64,000 bases of DNA. It comes from Carex sylvatica. Its lineage: Eukaryota > Streptophyta > Magnoliopsida > Poales > Cyperaceae. Shown piece by piece: positions 1-11,400 of this stretch. Positions within the stretch are counted from its first letter, which is position 1. Each line of letters opens with the position of its first letter. A model generated the notes under the pieces. That model was given only the letters and a program-made list of their open reading frames with translations. It ran no database searches and was not told where the DNA came from. Both the position numbers and the translations under genes were made by a program. The DNA is taken from assembly GCA_964058845.1 (NCBI GenBank), contig CAXKVR010000091.1, forward strand, positions 186,001-250,000, written 5' to 3'.

Positions 1-1650
1 ATTCGCAGCATTTCATCAGAATCAGATGATAGAAGCCAACATATAAGCATAGTAGACTGGAAACAGATTCCTAGTTAGAATAATTGTAGTTTGTTATTCT
101 TGTTCTTAAATTCAGCATTTTACTTAACTTTAAATTTCGGCATTTTTTACTTTCATTTAATTTGCTTAGTAGTATGAGAACATTCCTTCAGAGGGGCTCC
201 AAGGTTAATTTTACTTCTTTTATGATATCTGTATGGTAACTTGGTAGTTCAATAAAAAAAATTGCCTACGGGTTTCTTCTCTCTCAAAAAAAAAATATAC
301 ATGATAGCAGATGTGTGGTTAACTAGGGGCAACAGTTATTTTGTGAGCTAATTTAATTTTCGGTGTTAAGCATGGAATAGTAACTTTTATTTTAAATTAC
401 AATTATTTCTTTCATATAATGTTGAATGTTTAAATTTAAGTATATGATAAAAATGGTGATACTCAAAAAGACGTACGTTGGACAGCGACACCGTCTCATG
501 AGAGACGTACGTTTGATCAAACGAATCATAAATGCCACATCTTTGGATTATTTCGAGAGAGAAAATCAAATAGAGGCTGCGTATTTATGAGACTGTAACA
601 AAGTCAACGGTCCTTGCAATTTCTCATCATGCAACAACTCTGTTAGCCATTTCCTATATTCTTGTTTAATTAGTACACATGGCAACTGGGTGCAGTTAAT
701 TAGTTATGCCATCTGCAATCAACATATTCAACTGAATTAAACAAATGAATTTAGTACACCGCGAAATATGAATTGATTTTGACCAATGACTGAATTAAAT
801 ACAAATGAGTACGTAGTTGGCAGTGCGCCATCAATCAGAACTTAGCTCGATGATCAACTGATTTACCCTACAAAATAATGTAGATATAATTAATTTCTGA
901 AGTTCAGTTTGCGCACAAAGTTAAATTAAGTTAAATTATTCAACAAAATGACATATTTTTATAAAAATAATTGATCAATGACAAAAATAATTATTGAACA
1001 ACAAAAAAAGATATACCATCTATTCTCGTAGAAATCTAAAGTCCATTCTATAATGACATACCAATGAGTTTTCTTTTTAATGGTACATATGAGCCTTTTT
1101 TTTGTAAGAATAGGAGTCATGTTCCCTACCAAGAGTTATAGACAGTTCCTGCAAAGGAGCCATGTATGATTCTAGAGAACCGTACACGGTTTCTTTTGTA
1201 TAAACCGTGCATGTTATCCTTTGTACACTGTTTATTTTTAAGAACCGTGTATAGCAATTCAATAAAAATTATTTACCAATTTAATTAGTTATCATAGAGC
1301 ATCCAAGACCACACTTAAATTAAATCATGCCATTAATTTATATCACACAATGTCTAAACTTGTGCATGAACATTTCATGGCACAACAAAATAAATATTAC
1401 TTCCTAAACTTGGAGCCAATTTCTTCTTGATAATTTATTTTGATTTCACTTTAAATCCATGTGGTTATAGAAACAAAATTGTCACACAAGCTCAAATTTC
1501 ATTCCTTACATCAACTAAAGTGTTAACACAATTAAATTACCCATTTTAAATCTAACATTGTATTTTCCAAAATCCATACAAATATGAAATTATTTTAAAA
1601 TGCCTTGTGATATATATATGTGTGTGTGTGTATATATATATAGAGAGAGA
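1..1650. other. AT-rich intergenic region, no gene seen
   Basis: I see no supported gene here. Around 1175-1260 there is a cluster of short motifs of the type ACCGTGTA/TACACGGT in both orientations. Clusters like this are typical of the subterminal regions of CACTA transposons, and similar motifs recur at 55630-56431 and 60243-60470. No CACTA terminus was found next to this cluster, so it may be a fragment. Near 468-515 the motif GACGTACGTT occurs twice around a CGTCTC/GAGACG stem. Confidence 0.4.
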
Positions 1651-2051
1651 GAGACCACATGCATGCATTGCAATGCATAGACATTTTTGTATATTGGACA
1701 ATAAATCACCGGATTCAAAGTCCAAATAACTTATCCAAACTATTCATCTTGTTCTCCATATTAATATGTGTTTGGATACAAAATTTTATATTTTTTGGAA
1801 AGTTTTTATTATTTTTTTAGATTTATTGAAATTTTGTTGTTTTTCAGACAAATTTGGACCATAAAAAAAGTAATTTTCAATAAATCTAAAAAAATAGTAA
1901 ACAAATTTTATAAAATATAAAATGTGGTCTCCAAACACATATTAATATGGAAAACAAGATGAAAGGTTTGGATCGGTTATTTGGACTTTGAATCCGTTAT
2001 AGTCCAATGTACAAAAATGCCTATCCATTGCAATATATGGTAGCCTTACTC
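1651..2051. mobile_element. Foldback MITE, family F1 copy a
   Basis: The two halves are inverted copies. The left arm runs from the GCATTGCAATG motif through CCGGATTCAAAGTCC to TTCATCTTGTTCTCCATA, and the right arm repeats this in reverse and ends TAGCCTTACTC at 2051. GA and TG microsatellites flank it. Copies of the same family lie at 16488-16792 and 42469-42964. The inner part of the arm (GTTCTCCATATTAATATGTG) is shared with the other foldback families in this window. There is no coding capacity. Confidence 0.7.
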
Positions 2052-2054
2052 TAT

Positions 2055-2076
2055 ATGTGTGTGTGTGTGTGTGTGT
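2055..2076. repeat. (TG)n microsatellite
   Basis: A run of TG dinucleotides lies immediately to the right of a foldback element. Confidence 0.9.
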
Positions 2077-2130
2077 ATAGTATTGTGCCCGTGCGTTGCA
2101 ATGGAGACATTATAAAATTGAATAAAATAT
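2077..2130. repeat. Dispersed repeat with GTGCCCGTGCGTTGCA, copy 1
   Basis: The segment TATTGTGCCCGTGCGTTGCA plus a following G(A/G)GACAT...TTATAA is found again at 17639-17690. In both places it directly follows a foldback element and a TA/TG microsatellite. It could be a terminus of a further transposon, but no matching second end was found, so no class is assigned. Confidence 0.45.
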
Positions 2131-2962
2131 GAACATGATTTGTCCATTGAAATTAGCAAAGTTTGTCAAAAAAAAATCAGTACAAATTTTATCATCAAAC
2201 AGCTCAATGCAATGTTTTTCATGTTGACTGGTATTAGCCTTGTGTCTCTATGTGTTCGATCTCTCAAAATTGGTTGGGAGTTGATTTATTTAATATTTTC
2301 TCACTAATGTCAATTGTTTTAATAGACTTAAAGGAATAGAAAGAATGTATTTATTATATTTTATGGTGTAGATAACCTTACTAATTTAATCTGCTAATAG
2401 ACCAGCCACAATATCTGAAAATATTTGTAATATTTATGAGACTTATAACAATAAAATTTACAAGAAAAAATAAAAATAAAGAGAAAAGTCGTTTTTTCTT
2501 CTTGAGAAAATTTAAGAACAAAAATCCTTTTTCCTTTTTGAGAAAAATGGTTTTAAATGGAGGCAAAGTGCAGTGAAGCCTAAAAAGCCTTCAATAAAAT
2601 ATAATTAATCAATTTTTGTGTGTAATTATCAATGAGATTTCTCTTTTATGCCTTTGTTTTTTAAACTTTAATAACTTAAAATTTTAATTTTAAATGTCAA
2701 AATAAAACTGTTAAATTTAATGTATATCATTTTTCTCTATATACACCTAAAATATTATATTATGACATTTCAATTTTGTATTGATTGTTATCAAGAACTT
2801 GCAAAAATACATTAATGTGAATAATTTTTACTATATTAATTTTTCAACTTTTTGAGTCATACATAACCAAATTAAACTGTAGCAATTACCAGGATAAAAA
2901 AAAGAAGAAAAAAAAAGGATCACAGTTTTGAGCTTAATTTACCACAATGCAAAAAAAGAGAA
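2131..2962. other. AT-rich region, nothing recognised
   Basis: Low-complexity A/T-rich sequence with poly-A and poly-T tracts. No exon-like segment and no element ends were recognised. Confidence 0.5.
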
Positions 2963-3659
2963 GGGAGAATTTCATATATAGCGCTCAAAAATTGTGAAAT
3001 TACATATTTACCATCTAAAAACCTAATAACTGATAACTCACAAATTTATCCATTATTACTTTAGTATATATCAAATATACCCAAAACTCAGATTAATTAT
3101 GTTTAAATTTCTTAAAACTATAATTAATCAAGAATTAACTTAGTACCCTCTCTTTCTTTCATTAGAACCGTTCTCCTTTATACTCAATATAAAAGATTAA
3201 GAAAAGATATTACAAACTGAACCAGTAATAAAACACAGATTCTCAAACTCAGTTACTACTTTGATAACGGGTTGCAATATCAGTGTCGAATTCAGTATGA
3301 GTTATTTTGTTGAAAAAGTTAGAGTTGTTACCTTGTTTAGACAATTAAGCTGGAGTTGGAATCTTTTTATCCGAGTCTGTTGCCCCTTCTCTCCGTGTTT
3401 AAGTGGGAGAGATAAGATGAGGAGAGAGTTTAAGCGAAAAATGTGAAGTTACATCAAAAAAGACGGGACGGAAATCAGTGCGCAAAAGAGGAAGGGGCAG
3501 AGGAGAAGAGACTAAATAACTTATTAATTATATTTTATATAATCTTAAACTTAATTAATCTCATTTTTTGAGTAATTGGATAAATGTGTGAGTTATTAGA
3601 TTTTTAGATGGTAAATATGTAATTTCACAGTTTTTGAGTGGTAAATATGAAATTCTCCC
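2963..3659. mobile_element. Non-autonomous Mutator-like element
   Basis: Long terminal inverted repeats of about 85 bp begin GGGAGAATTTCATAT on the left and end ATGAAATTCTCCC on the right, with the shared stretch TTTACCATCTAAAAACCTAATA inverted in the right arm. The flanking nonamers (2954-2962 AAAAGAGAA and 3660-3668 AAGAGAGAA) differ at one base, which fits the 9-bp target duplication of Mutator-like elements. The interior of about 500 bp shows no transposase. Confidence 0.65.
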
Positions 3660-3853
3660 AAGAGAGAAATTAACACCAATCAAAGCATGTTTTCTTACGG
3701 CCTACAACAATTAAGCATTGAAGTCCCTCTATTTTTCTTTAACTATAACCAGACCCTTCAATTAGCTAATAAGAATGTGTCAAATGAAGAGTACAACAAC
3801 ATAAACAAAAGAGCTTTCTAAAATTATATCTCTCTTTTCCTGAATGTAAATGC

Positions 3854-4810
3854 TTAGTCTTTCTTCTTGCAGTTGACATAGGGGTATTTTTGGTAAATGA
3901 AAATGCTTGAAGTGACAAGAGGTAGGGCCATAAGGCAATAGATAGAAGGTAGATTCCCGTCAAAAATAATTAACTGAAAGAGTGTGGTCACAAGGAGCGC
4001 TGATACTATGGCAAAACCCTGCATCCCAAATTAATAAATCAAAGTTCTTGGTCAACAATACTATGACAAAACACCTGCATCCCAAATTAATAAATCAAAG
4101 TTCTTGGTCAGTAATACAAATTGCACCCTATGTTTAACTCATTTGAAAGAGAAAGCATCATCTACAAATTGCGATTAGTTCCTAATGTTTTTCATATTTT
4201 GAGATATTTGCAAAGAAGGCATGTCAGTTAGGTAAAGTGTATTCGGACAAATCTTTTAAAGGTTTTATAATTTTATTGAAATTTCTCAACAAAGTGGAAC
4301 TGCAGCCTTCACAAAATTTGGTAGGTCTTCTTTTGCTAATGTCACAGATTAGCTATATATATTTTATTACTATGGACAATTTTGCCTCTACTTAAAATTA
4401 TATATATTTGTTGAATTCTGATTTTGCCTAGACGTGGATAAACTGAGTTGATCGAGTTAATTAAAGGCATTTTTGTAATTTTCTTCATAGAATCTAAGTA
4501 TGATAATAAAAATGACATTACAAAAATAATAATGAAGCACAAAATTAGGTTAACTTGCCTTCCTAACACCTCCAGCATAAGCAGTGACGAGTCCAACAAG
4601 AATGCCACCTATAACATTTGATATAACCAGCACCTGAAAAAGCGAACCTTCATTTTATGAACACAAGCTATTCTGTATTTTAATTTTGATTTGAGTAATC
4701 ACTACATTGGAAATTTTGCAGTTTCTTGCCATTGAAAATTCCAGCAAAATTTTCAGAAAAAGTTAAAAATAAAAAATAATTACCATAGTCAAAAGTGTCC
4801 ATCCATGAAA
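3854..4810 (-). pseudogene. 3' end of a ROCK1-like nucleotide-sugar transporter gene
   Basis: Three exons can be read on the minus strand. The last, 4018-3854, encodes GFAIVSALLVTTLFQ, then PLVTSSIFIYQKYPYV and a lysine-rich tail to TAA. The middle one, 4633-4559, encodes VLVISNVIGGILVG and VTAYAGGVRK. The upstream one ends at 4784 with HGWTLLTM. Phases agree (all phase 0). The peptides resemble the C-terminal membrane helices and Lys-rich tail of the endoplasmic-reticulum UDP-sugar transporter family that includes Arabidopsis ROCK1. The intron between the last two exons starts GCAAGT, a GC-AG intron with a strong AAG|GCAAGT donor. No further 5' exons were found, and the frame upstream of HGW meets TAA within a few codons, so the gene looks 5'-truncated. 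It could instead continue through exons I failed to see. Confidence 0.7.
4003..4110. repeat. 55-bp tandem duplication across a splice acceptor
   Basis: The sequence ATACTATGGCAAAACCCTGC followed by CCCAAATTAATAAATCAAAG and TTCTTGGTCA occurs twice in direct orientation (start points 4003 and 4058) with a few mismatches. On the minus strand each copy contains the intron end TTTGGGATGCAG and the first bases of the last transporter exon. Only the copy nearer the exon gives the conserved protein; the other acceptor leads to a stop within 12 codons. Confidence 0.85.
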
Positions 4811-6550
4811 AAGGGGCCATATTTTTTAATGGCCTCTCCATCTGGCGAGTGGGCCGTGCTTGCCAACAAGCAAAAGCTGCCTATGATGGATGCTTCTTAA
4901 CCTGCAATTGTTTAGGTTGCAAAAAAACAAAACAAAACAAAACAATTCCCAACCTCCATGAAATCTATGAACTGTATCCCACAAAAATAAGACAGTATTC
5001 GAGCGGGTAAAAAGTGATTTTTCGTGACAGAGTACCGTCATAAATATATGTTTTCTATTTGCGACGGTACTTTTCGAGAGAGAGTACCGTCATAAATACG
5101 CTTTTTTTCTCGCGAATTAATTTATTCTCTTCTTGCTGATCTACGCTAGAGAAATAATTGGTTTCATTCGAGTTTGAAGTTACTTGTAAAAAATCATTGA
5201 ACTATGTATGATTATTCATGTCTGCATGCATAAGAAAAGAAAAACAATTTGGATAATCCATCCTGACAAAATTTGCAGCTTATGTTCAAAGGATAAATAT
5301 TTTATATATATATGTTTGTTTGTGTATGTGTATAAATATATATCTTTGATGCACATGTATGTGAATCTATACATATATATATGTGTATATATACATATAC
5401 GTCTACATAAACGTGTACATATACATATATATATATATACACACAAATACTTACATACGTACTTAGATACATACAAGAGCGGATCCAGAATTTCAGTCAG
5501 GTACAAAATGTTAATAACAATACAAAATAATTTATTTTTACTATAGAATCTTGTGAGTTAAAATACGAAATCCTAATAAGAATATAAAATTAAAAAAAAA
5601 CTGAAGTAGGAACAACTGTCTTTTTTTTGCTTTCTAACTCGCTAAAATAGTGGAGCCATCTATTTTTTTTTTTTTCGTTTTGTATCTAGCGATGTTGAAA
5701 TTGATAAGATCACCAGTGCTTTGTATCTTACGCAAAGTGATATGACTTAATACAAAATTGAGAAGGATGCCCAGATGTACTAGATATATTTATTTTGAAA
5801 CGAGTAATTTTTTTGATTGAATAGAGACAGACGTAGATAATGCTAACACCAAATTTGTATCTGTATTTCAATAAACGGATACGAATACAAATATGAATAA
5901 TAAACAGATATCAAGATTTAAAACCAAAGCCGTCTTAAACAAGGACTACAGAGCAGATAATCCACTAACATAGATTTAAATATGGATACGAAACGAATAA
6001 TTATCTGATAATTGAGTTATATGAACTTTAAGATACAAACATTACTTAAGAAAATTAAGAAAAAAAATTTGAAATAAAAATAAGGAAAGAAATGGAGAAG
6101 AGGTGTGCTGTATGACTTAAATTGGAAATATAATAATAAAATTTATATAGAAAAGGTACGTTGTGTAACATGATAAAAAATTAAGGAGATTAAATAGGGG
6201 CCCGGTCCAAAATGCTCTTTGAAATTATACGTCAGGAAGAGTACAAAATGCTGGAATAGAAAAAAAGTCGTTTAGTCCCACAACACTGACGCTCAAGTAT
6301 TGAATCCTGCGCCTCACTTTAAATAAAGGACAGCTGTATAATCAAAGATCAACCAGTCCACCTGCACAGACAACGGATTTGGATCTAAACTTTCTTTTAT
6401 TATTTTTCTTTAGGCCGTAATTTTTAATAATTTATGGGCCAGGGGTAGGCACATGGCACATATTGTATTGGGTCTAAATTTTTTTCCAATTTCAGGGATA
6501 GACAACAAGCACTTGCCTACCTCTGGGCCTCTTTCTGTCCACCTCTGGAT
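4811..6550. other. Intergenic repeats
   Basis: No gene was recognised. GTACCGTCATAAATA occurs twice (about 5031 and 5085). A purine/pyrimidine-alternating TATATACATATA tract lies at 5305-5465. From 5476 the motif GCGGATCCAGAATTTCAGTC looks like the edge of a dispersed repeat. Around 6426-6530 there is a short inverted pair GGGTAGGCAC / TGCCTACCTC. Confidence 0.45.
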
Positions 6551-6554
6551 ACAT

Positions 6555-6680
6555 ATTACTATATTCCAAAAATAATGATTTTAAAAAATTCTAAAAAAAT
6601 AGTAAAATATTTTCAGAAAATATTAAAGTTGATCTTCAAGAACAATATGGAGATCAACTTGAACGGTTCAGATCAATGTT
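6555..6680. mobile_element. Partial arm of a foldback MITE
   Basis: This segment has the right-arm features of the foldback superfamily: TTCTAAAAAAATAGTAAAAT, an ATATGGAGATCAACTTGAACG stretch and GGTTCAGATC. No left arm was found, so it is a fragment. Confidence 0.5.
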
Positions 6681-6714
6681 TTCAACTTGAAATCACAAAA
6701 AATGAGTGTGAAGC

Positions 6715-6965
6715 AGATCCGGTCATCGAAGTTTTGAGCGTAGAGTTCTACCCATCTCGATCGGAGCAAGACAGTGGGTAGATCCAGTCGTCAGAGCGCG
6801 GCAGTGAGTGTTGGAGCGTGACGGTGTGTAGATCTGACCGTCGGAGAGTGGCGGTGAGTAGCTCCGACCATCAGAGTGCTGTGGTGAGTGTTGGAGCACG
6901 GATGTGAGTAGATCTGTCCATCGATGTACGACGGTTATCGGATGAAAGGGGATCCGGTCGTGGAG
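6715..6965. repeat. Imperfect GC-rich minisatellite
   Basis: Degenerate tandem units built from (T/C)GTCAGAGxGxGGCGGTGAG and GTAGATC(T/C)(G/A)(A/G/C)CCGTCGGAG run through this region. It is clearly GC-richer than its surroundings. Short open frames over it are explained by the repeat and are not taken as genes. Confidence 0.6.
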
Positions 6966-8285
6966 AGGGATGGAGAATGAGTTATTATGATGTTTAAGAG
7001 TATAGTTTAGATGAATTAATGAGAATGATGGAGTTTACATCTAGTAATTAGAGTCTTTCGACTCGTTGTAAATACATTTATTATCAATAAAATTATTAGT
7101 TGGCATTTAAAACCATTAACCTTAAAAAAAATATTCACAAGTTTTGTCTTTATTATCTATATTCTGAATTTTCCGGTAAAAAATTGTCATAAAATTATCA
7201 GCAATAAATCAACTAAAGAAAAATGCAACAGCATGCTGCAGCAGCAGCTCTCCATTTACTTTATTTGTTTTTCCCTTGACCTGCACTTACAATTTTACAT
7301 AGAAGAAGAGAGGAACGAGGAGCCTTGATCAGCCTAGCCATTCAAGAATTTAACAGGCCAAGACAAAAAATAAAAAAAACAATATCTTAACTATAAACAT
7401 TAATGTCTGATGGAATCATGGAATATCATCAATTTTTATTTTCTGAAATTTTGATAATGTCTTAATTTTAATATATACGGTTAGATGGATTAATCATTAA
7501 TTTTTTATGTCGTGTAATTACTTGAATGCTCCCATGATATTCTAACTTGTTCGTCAGGTATTAATGAGATCTCAAGATGTGCAAATTTAATATGATTGTA
7601 CGTGACTTTTATCATCGATCGGAGATAACTCCAATCCACAACTTATCATTCGAAAAAGATGAACTTTTAGTATCACACTGCTCATTGGTTTTGGACAAAG
7701 AAAATGAAATAAATGCCCGTTAGCTGAAACAATAGCATATAAATTAGGAAAAATAATAGTAAAAATTGTATGAATGGACACACTGACCTAATATTTTTGG
7801 CTGCCACTGCATATTAAAAAGGTAAGACTGTTACCATGAGTCACAATTTTTATTTACAAATATAAAAATCAAAGGGCAAATCCCCACCGCGCGTTGGGCA
7901 CCTCAAAAAATCCCCATAACAAGTTCTCACATTTTTCCGAGCTGACGTAGCATCTAAGATGACCAAAAATAAATAAAAAATGCACACAGACCAAAGACCA
8001 GAAATCGAGAACCAAAACTGAGAACGAAGGTCCTGGCGAATTCATATCATCTGATCAGTCAACTCAAATTCTAAGTTCAGAACCAGACCGTCTGATCTGC
8101 TTAAGCACGAATGCTAAAGGATCTGGATTCTGATGGGACAGCCCTGATTTAAACAGTAAAATTTAAGTTACGTCTGAGGATGTAGACTCGGGAGCTCCTG
8201 GCGCCAAGACTAACAAAAAAGAGATGACAAAAAGGGATATGAGTCATGACTAGTAAAAAATTGGACTTCTGAAGGAACAGCGGAC
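6966..8285. other. Upstream region of the ABCA gene
   Basis: AT-rich sequence with no recognised exon. A CAG-type tract (GCATGCTGCAGCAGCAGCTC) lies at about 7230-7250. Presumably the distal promoter of the transporter gene lies here, but I can point to no specific site besides the TATA box. Confidence 0.4.
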
Positions 8286-8292
8286 TATAAAT
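8286..8292 (+). promoter_or_regulatory. Candidate TATA box of the ABCA gene
   Basis: TATAAAT lies 111 bp before the start codon at 8403, a plausible distance for a plant gene with a short 5' UTR. It is a prediction from position and sequence only. Confidence 0.5.
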
Positions 8293-8402
8293 CCTCCCAA
8301 GGCCTCAAACCCATTCTGGCTCGAAAACCAAACACCATACAGCATCTGAGATTTAATTGAGTAGAAAAAAAAATGAAGAAATAAAATAAAAAATATTGAG
8401 AG

Positions 8403-11400
8403 ATGCAGGTGGGGAGGAGAGGGGTGGGGCTGATGGGGCAGCAGTACGCGGCGCTGGTGCGGAAAAACGCCATCGTGACATGCAGACAGAAGCGATCAGC
8501 GGCAGTGCAGCTGCTGTCATCACTCTTCTTCATCTTCCTCATCTTTTGCATCGACAAGGCTGTACGCCACCGTTTCAGCGTCACCACCGCTTACAAGAAT
8601 GTTCGCAACCCAGAGACGTTATCTTCAATTGCGCTCTCAATTCCTCCCTGCGAGGACAAGTTCTATATTAATACCCCCTGCTATGACTTCCTCTGGAGCG
8701 GCAACTCCTCTTCTCGCATTTCATCCATTGTAAACGCAATCATGGCCAACAACCCCCAACGCCCCATTCCCTCCAGCAAGGTAACTAGTTAAGTAACTAT
8801 TCTTCTTATTATTCTTCTTACAAATTCGAAATGCTTCCCTCTAAAATTCAAGTTCTGAATTGGGATTGCACTGCCACTACTCAATAAGCAATTTTCCATT
8901 AATAGGCAAATTATCGTACTCATGTACCAATGCCGTTATTATTCACTCTCAAAAGTCGAATTCTTTCTGAATTTATTTTTAATTTTTAATCTTTGGTTCT
9001 GGGTTGTTAATTTTTTTCTCATTGCTAATATTTGGGGAAAGAAAGGTCAATGGGACTTTGCAATGATCCAAGGGCAACCTTTTCTCTGGCTTTAATTGCT
9101 CAGGTTGATCCTTTCAATGAAAAGAGTTTCAAACATTAATTATATGGAAATTAAATATTCTCTAGGTTATGTCATTTGAGACCCCGGCTGATGTGGACAA
9201 GTGGCTGTTAGACAACCCCATGCGTTGTCCCGGCACACTCCACTTCACCATGAAAAACACAACGGTTATAAGTTACGGCATACAGACCAACTCTACAGCA
9301 GTAGCCAGGAGAGGCAATTTTGAGGACCCCACTATGAAGTTCCAGATCCCCCTTCAAATTGCTGCTGAGAGGGAAATTGCGAGGTCTCTTATTGGAGGTA
9401 ACACTAACCTACCAAATCAATCTGGGATCAATCAATTTTAATGTAGCTGATAAATGCATTCCCGTTTGATGCCCGGGATGGCAGATCTGAATTTCAGGTG
9501 GAATGTGGGTCTGAAAGAATTTGCACACCCAGCCACTGAGACATTCTCTGCAGTGGGACAGGCGGGGCCTACGTTTTTTCTAGCGATAGCGATGTTTGGG
9601 TTTGTGTTCCAGATAAGCTCGTTGGTGACAGAGAAGGAGCTGAAGTTGCGCCAGGCGATGTCGATAATGGGGCTGTACGAGTCAGCATACTGGCTGTCAT
9701 GGTTTACATGGGAGGCCATGCTCAATCTTATATCAGCCCTTCTCACCGTGCTCTTCGGCATGATGTTCCAGTTTGATTTCTTCAGCAACAACAGTTTCCC
9801 TGTGCTCTTTCTCTTGTTCTTTCTTTTCCAACTTAACATGGTATGTACTATGTACACAGATGCTTCCGTTGATAATTAAAATCAACCTACATTTGACGCA
9901 CAGTCAGTGTTTGGGGGTGTCAAAGAGTATGAAAAATGGTCAGGTGGAAGCATTTTCATACCCTTAAACTTTACCTTTACCCATACCCGATAAGCTAAAT
10001 AAAAAAAAAAATCTTATTTGTACCCGTCTTATCGAATACAGTACAGGTCTGCCAGTCTTGTAAACGGGTAAAAGGGTGTCATTGACATCCTACTCAGTGG
10101 TCTGGTACTATAACTAACTGAACCTTAATTCTTCCTGTGGGTAATGTTTTGCAGCTTGGCTTTGCTTTCATGATATCAACCTTTATTTGCAAGGCATCGT
10201 CTGCCACTACTGTCGGCTTTGCAATTTTCATAATTGGCTTCTTGACTCAGGTAAGTATACTTCCATAGATCTTTTTTGGGTATAGAAAACAAAACCCATA
10301 CCTCTGTATCTAGAAGTTTCTTTATTAATTTATTTTTTGTTGGTGTTGTTTGTGTAGCTCGTGACAACATTTGGGTTTCCGTATTCGACGACATTTCAGG
10401 ATTATTATCAGAATATATGGTCTTTATTCCCTCCCAACTTATTTGCAAAAGCTGTGAATACTCTTGGTGATGCAACTGCCACTCCTGAAGATCCAGGTGT
10501 TAGCTGGAACAGTATCAACAAATGCAGTGAAAGAGAACCTGACTGTGTGATTACCCTTGTATGTGCAAGACAATTGCTCAAGTTCTCAACTTATATTTGA
10601 TTAAGGACATTTTAAAATGACAAAGATCTTTGTTTGTGTTCTATGCAACACAGGAAACAATATACAAGTGGCTCATAACGACATTTTTTGTCTGGTTTAT
10701 CTTGGCGATTTACTTTGACAATATATTACCAAATGTAAACGGTGTGAGGAAATCAATTTTCTACTTTTTGAACCCTGGTTATTGGACTGGAAGAGGAGGT
10801 AGCAAGGTGCGAGGTTAGTTCTTTGCCTTTTTATTCATACTTTTGATGTGAGTTACCAGAATTAGTTGGATTTCACTACTTTTCTTGCTGACAAAAGTAC
10901 ATAAATTGTTTTATTAGAGGGAAGACTCTGCAGCTGCATGGGGTCCACTCCACCAGTGGAAGAGACATCTCCAACTGATGAGGATGTACTAGCAGAGGAG
11001 ACAGCTGTCAAGCAGACAAAGGAAGGTGATGATGTGGATGCAAGTGTGGCGGCACAACTGCGTGGTTTAACGAAAACTTATCGCGGCACCTTTAACGCCG
11101 GCTGCTGCAAGTGCAAACGCACTGCTCCGTATCATGCTGTTAAGGTGTCTTTCTTTCCTTGCCATCTATTCTCTCAAACAAAAGCCAGATGCATATATTA
11201 ATTTATTTTTAAATTTTGTGTTCAACAATTAGGGAATATGGGTAAATTTTGCCAAAGACCAACTGTTTTGTCTACTTGGGCCAAATGGAGCAGGAAAGAC
11301 TACTGTGATTAATTGCCTTACCGGCATTACCCCCATCACAGGGGGTGATGGTATGCTGATTTCTCTCTTTCTTCTTTTCTTTGTCATGATTTGTTATTTC

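Noticed and set aside
2077..2130. Helitron 5' end at the GTGCCCGTGCGTTGCA repeat
   Set aside because: There is no CTRR end with a preceding hairpin, and the required TC start is not clear.
5208..5546. Overlapping open frames rich in Tyr and Ile
   Set aside because: They come from a TATATACATA microsatellite.
9447..9484. Alternative acceptor for ABCA exon 3 at 9446
   Set aside because: It brings an in-frame TGA; the acceptor at 9484 gives the conserved GDLNFRWNVGLKEFAHP sequence.
10801..10810. Alternative donor at 10807 for ABCA exon 6
   Set aside because: The donor at 10814 gives SKVREGRLCSC, which keeps the phase with exon 7 and fits the family; the earlier donor does not join in phase at the normal acceptor.
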